Source: Thermoplasmatota archaeon (GTDB lineage: Archaea; Thermoplasmatota; Penumbrarchaeia; Penumbrarchaeales; Penumbrarchaeaceae). Taken from it: a stretch of 64,000 nucleotides of DNA. The stretch's first letter is position 1, and each line of letters opens with the position of its first letter. Below are positions 58,801 through 64,000 of the stretch, piece by piece. Under the pieces are notes generated by a model. The model did no database searches, was not told the origin of the DNA, and saw only the letters and a program-made list of their open reading frames with translations. The stretch covers positions 1 through 64,000 of the forward strand of contig JARVGK010000009.1 in assembly GCA_029762535.1 (NCBI GenBank), given 5' to 3'. A program made the translations under genes and the position numbers.

Positions 58801-60051
58801 GATCTCACCCCCTCCGAGATCGAATGCGGCGCATACCTCGAGTTCAAGGCCGTTGTCCTGGACGACGTATCCGTCGGATCCGTTCTTGTGAATTTCAGTC
58901 ACGACGGGAAATTCTGGCAGATCCGTGAGATGGAGCATCTCGGCTCAGACGTCTATTCGTTCTCCATATATGTTAATCCGTCCTTGGAGAGCATACTCTA
59001 CAGTCTTGAGAGTTCGGACATATACGGAAATTCGGATGCTTCCGATGTGAGGACGGTAAATGTGATCGACATCCTCCCTCCGTTCTTTATCGATGACGTA
59101 TCCGACCGTGTTGCGACGACGGGTGACGAATGCCTTCTATCGGTCCGCGCCGTGGACAACATGGGTATATCCAAGCTCAGTGTGTTCTACTGGTATTCTT
59201 TCTCCGAAGTCTTCAGGAAGGACATCACCTCAAGCTTGGTCGATGACCGTTATTCTATGAATATCCGGATCCCGTCAGATTCCGATCGCCCCCTCAACTA
59301 CTACTTCGAGGCAGTTGACCTATCCGGGAACGTCAACAGGACCCCGGATCGGGTCGTCCCGGTCCTGGACGACGATCCCCCTACCATATTCGACCTGAAA
59401 TTCAACGAGACCGCCGGAACGGGCGAATCGTACATGATAACTGCATCTTTCCGGGATAATATAAGGATCGATAGTTATTCTCTTTCAGCATCGATGGGAG
59501 GATCTCCTCTTTCGAACAGGAGCATATCCGGCATGCCGGGTGAGGTCCTCTTCCTTGTGGACATTCCCGTGTACGAAGTGGGCAATCTCACGCTCTTGAT
59601 CGATGTCAGTGACAGGGCCGGTAATGTGAATTCCACCGGTATCATATCTATCCCCGTTCTTGACACGATCCCTCCCCGGATCCCTCTTATGAATTCTTTT
59701 AAGATCAGAAGCGGCGAGACCTTCGAAATATTCGTCAATGCCACAGATAATATCGGGATCGCGAGGATCGAGTGGCAGGGTCTTCCCGAGGAATTCGAGG
59801 GGGATCGCTATCGCGGATCCATAAGTAAGCCTGGATACTACGGTATAATGGTAACCGCTTATGATGAGGCGGGCAATACCGATCTGGTCATTTTCACGAT
59901 AAGGGTCGTCGATGAGGATGTTAATATCAGATTAATCATAATCGGGTTCTCAGCATTCATAGTACTTTCGATCCTAATATATCTCTTCTTTTTCTTCAAA
60001 TTCAGTAAAAGACCGGATAGAAAGAATGATGAGGCCCCTCCTTCTGAGTGA
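55801..60051 (+). CDS. Giant surface protein: N-terminal DUF7948-like domain, SBBP repeats, FN3, Ig-like domains
   Basis: A 1416-residue paralogue of the protein at 49916. Signal, N-terminal domain (residues 30-260; ENRGQWDPSILYM) and SBBP region (about 265-700) correspond, but after one FN3 domain (about 703-795) the repeats are different: about six Ig-like modules that share a D-X-x-PP start (DILPPFFIDDVSDRV, DTIPPRIPLMNSF). One membrane helix (about 1377-1400) and a polar tail end it. GTAATATACC about 27 bases upstream suggests a leaderless message. Bases about 56800-57480 in the SBBP part are strikingly AT-rich compared with the flanks. Confidence 0.85.
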   Translation: MRCVVSISIALIMLLLVMNIPVFGSGDPDTEITQDIPLPIPGDVLSIVSSLASGPFIENRGQWDPSILYMISNEYGKMALAKDGIYHWVHKFERRETDPIEDAPEFEMIDSCLIKALFEGGSPSSVQGEDPVQTSYNFFLGNDSSRWASDVRGYGSVLYEDVWDGIDIHYYQKEGRVKYDLLLSPGADPDLIRMRIEGAGSIRNDGGDLIISTPIGVDLLDSGLVSYYTTGEHIPSSFLLEGNIYGFDIGPYDRTRSIVIDPLVASTYAGGTDRDIAKKVMSDDDGNWIVAGETFSTDLPVTTGVIQSIHSGKRDCAILKFDHRMKNLIFATYYGGSDNEFLNDMSLIGNDIIIGGYSNSYDLPITNGSLYESYNGNWDGFLARIDSKGSNLTFSTYIGGPEFDSVESIKVNNNNMDIYITGRISSNNYPITNNSMYKENLYYGFLSILSSDCSEFIYSTYFSAGSFIELMDNGYVVIAVSNSIRDYPTTPGSYDTTHNGNVDIYIACFDIQNNSYIFATYIGGVENDIVVSMNIDMNNNIYITGTTYSNNFPVTSDAYSRKKDDTFVSVLSSDGKYLLHSTFIGGSDIEVVSSIALDGQGYPFITGYTRSGDYPTTWGSYDRSYNQGIDSFITSFDRNLSYLRYSTYFGGSSNDYALDIYMDELDQAVIAGETYSSDLPTVWGCYDVTWNGHYDMFISVINISTPPSEPLSLSGDISDGCISLEWDPPLSNGGANITGYNIYRGRTADNMSSVARGVQTLSYDDRTIVNGRSYVYHVTAVNAAGESNASDNVTVFDDMVPIFLSDLTPESVNNGDMLFFSVIVSDNVLVTEVSLSFRIDDGDSDKVDMVRDGIFWNHSTTVPNEHIRFVHYRFTAADPSGNSNSTKEKSILIIDSEPPLLHSFNVPSVVKPERTVSLDLATSDNVGVLSAEVEHWYDDVSPVICPLVRKDGMKWGLNLSAPPVQTVWRIVFHSHDGTNRASSDLFNVSVIDSDPPTFLDDLTPSEIECGAYLEFKAVVLDDVSVGSVLVNFSHDGKFWQIREMEHLGSDVYSFSIYVNPSLESILYSLESSDIYGNSDASDVRTVNVIDILPPFFIDDVSDRVATTGDECLLSVRAVDNMGISKLSVFYWYSFSEVFRKDITSSLVDDRYSMNIRIPSDSDRPLNYYFEAVDLSGNVNRTPDRVVPVLDDDPPTIFDLKFNETAGTGESYMITASFRDNIRIDSYSLSASMGGSPLSNRSISGMPGEVLFLVDIPVYEVGNLTLLIDVSDRAGNVNSTGIISIPVLDTIPPRIPLMNSFKIRSGETFEIFVNATDNIGIARIEWQGLPEEFEGDRYRGSISKPGYYGIMVTAYDEAGNTDLVIFTIRVVDEDVNIRLIIIGFSAFIVLSILIYLFFFFKFSKRPDRKNDEAPPSE

Positions 60052-60057
60052 ATCGTT

Positions 60058-63000
60058 TCATAAATACAATTGACGCGCTGGTCCATTATCGATATAAATT
60101 ATCGGTGCGGTTTTCCATTCATCAATAGGGGATGGCCATTTCTTGTTCCAAGGACATACAAACATATCAGAATCTTTATTTGCCAAGCATGCACTGGTAA
60201 AATAAGCGGCTTCATTGAATGATATAATATAATCTATCAGGTATTGATCCCATATAATATCCCTATTATTATTTACTGAACTCACACCATCAGCATTTAA
60301 AACATCTCTGCCCCATGGATCTTCCTGTGTTAGGTGATTCCCTCGGTCCTCCCCAAATAATTCATTTTCTATATAATAATTAGCTTCATTTTCTCCTTTA
60401 ATTCTACTATAGAACATTACATTGTATCTGTATGATGTATCTGTTTCTCTCGATGAAGTCATAATGATCGATGATATTTCTTTTAGGTCATTAACAAAAC
60501 CACCTGAATAGCAGAAATCTAAAAGGAGTATCGATTCTTTATATGAAATATTTTCCAATTCTTCTTTCAAATCTGTATCCCACCAAATGTATTTAAAGAT
60601 TTGAAATCTTCCTCCGACAATACTATCATAATCCAAATCATCAGATAATCCCACATAATCAAATTTCCTGAATGGATCATCTTCAACAAATTCATGCGTT
60701 GCAAAACCTTCGTCAATATCAATATAATCATCAAGATCCTCTATGTATGCTAAACTGAACTCTCCTTGTCGATCCCCTTCTGCATGTATATCGTCTTGAT
60801 TCAAATCAACTCCAGTCAAATGTAATATCCTTGATGTTGAATTGTAATCATAACAATAATGCATAGTATTATTCTCATCGATCCATGCTGCTTTAACTTG
60901 CGCATCCCATTGATCATTACCCATTGGATTATATCCGTTTGTGTGATTTACTTCTCTAAATGTTCCGTTAATATATAATCTCCACCACCATTCATTTAGA
61001 TTTTGTACTAAATATATTTCTTCCATAATACTGTCATGGTTTATGTCGAATAACCAACAAAAATTTGGATCACCTTTAATATCAGGAAATTCTATAGGAT
61101 CGTTATTAAGAGGTATACCTGGACCTACTTGTTCTTGTAATGTCGTCCTCATAAAATAATATAATTCAATGGCAAATTCCTGTTCACTAATATCAGCAAA
61201 ATCTTCATGTTCATCATAATGATTTTCATCACCATTTAAGACGGTCCTACATCTACCATTTCTCCATCCAAAATCCCATTCTTCCGAATTTTTATCCCAA
61301 ATCGAATTATCATTTACATCTCCGTTATATCTAGGATCATCTTTGTAACCAACACCATGATTCCTTAATTCTATAAATATAATGTCATTCTCATCCAATT
61401 TTGGTACTATGTGATACTCGTCTATTCGTTCATTTATTTCGACTCCTCCTTCGTGATATGTAGTTTTTTGATGATATATACATGCGGGACCTCCATATTC
61501 CAATGCATCCAAAATATTTTTTAAACAGCCTTTATATGGACAACCATCCAACCAATAAGCTGTATCAGAACCACTATTTTTATATTTGTTATCATCTGTA
61601 TCATAAATCCACTCACCCTGAAATTCTTCAGGTGTTAGGTCAAAATAAAAGGACATGAATAAAACATCTTCGTCTTTCCAACCATTTGAAGATAAATAAT
61701 GTCTCATCATGGTAATATCATAAGTAAATTGAATTTCTTTAGGATGAAATATAGGTGCCATTAAAATCGCAATTCTAGAATTATGAATCATTGAATTATA
61801 TTGGATCGAATTATATGATCTTGATATTTCATAACAATCAGATATTCCGTCAGAATCTCTATCCTCTCTGAAATTCTTATAACCAGATGTTATAATAACT
61901 TCATCCATAAACCCATGAAAAAATGGTGTTTGATAAATATCCCCCCATATATTATCAGGACATCCTCCAATGTAATATTTATTTATTTCAGTTTGTACTA
62001 AATTTTCTTCAAAAATAATAGGATCATTACCTGAATAATAACAAAAATGTTTTGAATCCCAAAAACCGTTAATATACATATTTATAGTATCGTATAAATA
62101 ATGTGGTGAATTTTTTCCTTCTATTGAATATGCAACATGAGTCCAATCATAATTTTTTGATAAAAAGCCTTTTGAATAAATAATACTTTCTGTTGAAGTT
62201 TGAATATATAACCTATATCTGTTACCCATCTGTTCATATTTTAAACCAAATACAACAGGATAATTTTGATAATTCTCTGATGAATAAGGACAGACAGATA
62301 TAATTTGATCATCGTTGGTATCTATTATTTTTATCCATGCTTCAAATGTATGAACCCTAGGAATAAACACGTTGCCTACAAGATAATCGTTATTAGAATT
62401 AAAAAACACACATTTCCCGTATTTACCATTATTATTAATTGTTGGTCCTTCTCCTATCATGCCGATTTCACAATCTTCGCTAAAATATGAACTATCGATT
62501 GTAATTGATCCATCGTCAAATGTGAAGTGTTGTTTTATTATATTAACTTTCAAGGCATAATTATATATTTCAAAGTTATCTAACATTCCATGATAACCAT
62601 ATTCATTACCTCTACTACCAATAAAAATATCTTCTTCAGCAGGATATAGATTGATCACACCAAGATCCTTGCTTTTATCCAATTGACCATTTATGTATAT
62701 ATAACCCATCTGATCTTTTAATATGAACTGAATTTTATACCATTTCTCCATGGTTAAAGTACTATTTGAGGTTATTGATATTATCTTTCCATAATCGATA
62801 TTACCAATATCTTTTACAACATCGATCTTTAATTTATTATTGTTTGTGATCATTGCTTGAAATTGGCCTGCTCGATATTGTGGATCAATATATAATTGAT
62901 CATTAATATTAGAGAAAATAATTCTATCATTAGAAAACGGTTTTATATCAAATTTCATTGTCATTTCAGATTTAATATTGAAGCTATTATTATATGGTAT

Positions 63001-64000
63001 TTTTATATATTGTTTTGTTTCATAATCAACATCATCAAAATCAATACAGTTACCTGAAATGCCGTTATTATCCCAATTTGGATTAAAATTCTGCAAATAA
63101 TAGATTGTTGAATCATCAATGTTATCAGGATATGTATCATTTTCATCGACATAAATATAATATAAATCATTATTTTGATCATATCCCATTCCTTTAACTT
63201 CCTTTTCCATTCCTTGATTCGTACCTCCTATTATAGTGACATGAGCATCATAAAGAGGGAAACCGAACGGATAACATGCATATTTATATATCTTATAATC
63301 ATTATCTGAAGTATCTAATGTATTGGCAGCGCGATACATCAATGATTCTCCGAGATAAGCATTATTATTGAAATTAGTTTGATCTGATGATAATGGACCT
63401 CCACCTTCATTGAAATCAAGTTTCAAAACAGGTAATTCTAAATTTATTGGACGATATTTAGTAATAGGAGATTTATAAGAACACATAGTAAATTCATCCA
63501 AAATACCTCTAAAAAATTCATCACCATCACTTCCCAAATATAAAGAATGATATTGTCCGGGACCGGTGTTATTAAAATAATATAACGGATCACCCTGTAT
63601 AATTGAAGAATCATATAATACTCCATCTAAATATATACCAATCATTGGTTCTTGTATATTATCAAGCTGCATATGCAACCCTATTGTTGACCAAGTGTTT
63701 TCTTTATTTAAGTAAGGAGTACTAACAATATTCTCATATAAATTGCCATTATAGTAACTGTTAAATATTAATTTATATCTAATAACTTTTATGTTAGCAT
63801 CCTTTTCTATGATAAGTTTCCAAGATTCATAAGATATGATTAATGAAGTCGTTTCTACATCCATAAAATAAGGAAATACCATTATTTCAATGTGGATATT
63901 ATTATCGTACATACTATATGGATGATAAATATGATATTCAAAACCATTATTATTAAATTCAAACGCTCTTCCGTAGGGCGTAGTAGAGACAATAGATGGA
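60058..64000 (-). CDS. LamG-domain protein with C-terminal caspase-like peptidase, 5' end beyond the window
   Basis: The frame is open from the stop at 60058 to the right edge; an ATG at 63912 is internal, since the sequence upstream of it (GRAFEFNNNGFEYHI) continues a domain. At least three LamG/ConA-like domains occupy the first 700 residues (YIGGCPDNIWG, IFIGSRGNEYGYHGMLDNFEIYNYAL in two parts, SLYLGSDGDEFFRGILDEF). DRDSDGISDCYE is a calcium-type linker. The C-terminal part is caspase/C13-like: NDIIFIELRNHGVG gives the His (codon 61357-61359) and LLLDFCYSGGF the Cys (60511-60513). About 280 residues lie between them, far more than the 40-50 usual. The gene is very AT-rich with AAT, ATA and GAT codons, unlike its neighbours, suggesting recent acquisition. 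It is convergent with the giant gene. Confidence 0.85.
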   Translation of the reverse strand, partial: PSIVSTTPYGRAFEFNNNGFEYHIYHPYSMYDNNIHIEIMVFPYFMDVETTSLIISYESWKLIIEKDANIKVIRYKLIFNSYYNGNLYENIVSTPYLNKENTWSTIGLHMQLDNIQEPMIGIYLDGVLYDSSIIQGDPLYYFNNTGPGQYHSLYLGSDGDEFFRGILDEFTMCSYKSPITKYRPINLELPVLKLDFNEGGGPLSSDQTNFNNNAYLGESLMYRAANTLDTSDNDYKIYKYACYPFGFPLYDAHVTIIGGTNQGMEKEVKGMGYDQNNDLYYIYVDENDTYPDNIDDSTIYYLQNFNPNWDNNGISGNCIDFDDVDYETKQYIKIPYNNSFNIKSEMTMKFDIKPFSNDRIIFSNINDQLYIDPQYRAGQFQAMITNNNKLKIDVVKDIGNIDYGKIISITSNSTLTMEKWYKIQFILKDQMGYIYINGQLDKSKDLGVINLYPAEEDIFIGSRGNEYGYHGMLDNFEIYNYALKVNIIKQHFTFDDGSITIDSSYFSEDCEIGMIGEGPTINNNGKYGKCVFFNSNNDYLVGNVFIPRVHTFEAWIKIIDTNDDQIISVCPYSSENYQNYPVVFGLKYEQMGNRYRLYIQTSTESIIYSKGFLSKNYDWTHVAYSIEGKNSPHYLYDTINMYINGFWDSKHFCYYSGNDPIIFEENLVQTEINKYYIGGCPDNIWGDIYQTPFFHGFMDEVIITSGYKNFREDRDSDGISDCYEISRSYNSIQYNSMIHNSRIAILMAPIFHPKEIQFTYDITMMRHYLSSNGWKDEDVLFMSFYFDLTPEEFQGEWIYDTDDNKYKNSGSDTAYWLDGCPYKGCLKNILDALEYGGPACIYHQKTTYHEGGVEINERIDEYHIVPKLDENDIIFIELRNHGVGYKDDPRYNGDVNDNSIWDKNSEEWDFGWRNGRCRTVLNGDENHYDEHEDFADISEQEFAIELYYFMRTTLQEQVGPGIPLNNDPIEFPDIKGDPNFCWLFDINHDSIMEEIYLVQNLNEWWWRLYINGTFREVNHTNGYNPMGNDQWDAQVKAAWIDENNTMHYCYDYNSTSRILHLTGVDLNQDDIHAEGDRQGEFSLAYIEDLDDYIDIDEGFATHEFVEDDPFRKFDYVGLSDDLDYDSIVGGRFQIFKYIWWDTDLKEELENISYKESILLLDFCYSGGFVNDLKEISSIIMTSSRETDTSYRYNVMFYSRIKGENEANYYIENELFGEDRGNHLTQEDPWGRDVLNADGVSSVNNNRDIIWDQYLIDYIISFNEAAYFTSACLANKDSDMFVCPWNKKWPSPIDEWKTAPIIYIDNGPARQLYL

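Noticed and set aside
63910-63912. ATG at 63912 as the true start of the LamG-caspase gene
   Set aside because: The frame stays open to the window edge and the upstream residues continue a LamG-like strand pattern, with no promoter or ribosome-binding site at the ATG.

Overview
This window is archaeal and most likely belongs to an uncultivated euryarchaeote of the Thermoplasmatota. Markers are RadA, TFB, pelota, archease, archaeal-type GluRS, eL18/uL13/uS9 genes, TATA-box promoters (many apparently leaderless) and a DUF5611-like protein, combined with a bacterial-type DNA gyrase and many secreted proteins carrying PKD, FN3, SBBP, LamG or EF-hand modules. The taxon is inferred from gene content, not from a marker tree.

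Layout. 1-0.9 kb: a truncated winged-helix gene and a repeat-rich, gene-free stretch. 0.9-7.8 kb: a PKD membrane protein, a methyltransferase, the ribosomal set rpl18e-rpl13-rps9 and small membrane, cupin, YjbQ and zinc-ribbon genes. 7.8-12.3 kb: gyrA and gyrB on the minus strand with a Z-DNA-prone tract beside the gyrB TATA box. 12.6-17.1 kb: a compact group 3b [NiFe] hydrogenase (sulfhydrogenase) operon in the order beta, gamma, delta, alpha, protease. 17.2-23.2 kb: gltX, a phosphatase/NAD kinase pair, an ArsR-like regulator with a clear operator, an AT-rich gap and a GT4 glycosyltransferase. 23.2-23.8 kb: tRNA-Gly(CCC) with a duplicated 3' flank and related hairpin repeats. 23.8-34.6 kb: radA, two related two-wing regulators flanking bactofilin-like and archease genes, pelA, serA, msrA, ygiQ, tfb. 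34.7-39.6 kb: an HPPD-like dioxygenase and a minus-strand run of EF-hand surface protein, second surface protein, small membrane protein and regulator. 39.7-46.2 kb: a photoprotection operon (photolyase, lycopene cyclase, two CrtI-type desaturases, CrtB, CruF).

47-64 kb is an accessory island. Three toxin-antitoxin modules (AbiEi/AbiEii, VapBC, MNT-HEPN), each with its own inverted-repeat operator candidate, alternate with two giant paralogous SBBP/FN3/Ig surface proteins and a strongly AT-rich LamG-caspase-like protein that runs off the right edge. Between them lie fragments of neighbouring genes and displaced copies of the AbiE promoter-operator, which shows active rearrangement.

How the parts fit: the hydrogenase links H2 to NAD(P)H and the adjacent NAD kinase and phosphatase set the NADP pool. 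The carotenoid/photolyase cluster, MsrA and an oxygen-dependent HPPD-like enzyme suggest exposure to light and oxygen. The most interesting observations are the circularly permuted AbiE operator unit, a family of non-coding hairpin elements whose ends resemble a tRNA 3' end, the 62-bp duplication at tRNA-Gly, and the LamG-caspase protein with a very large insert between its putative catalytic residues.
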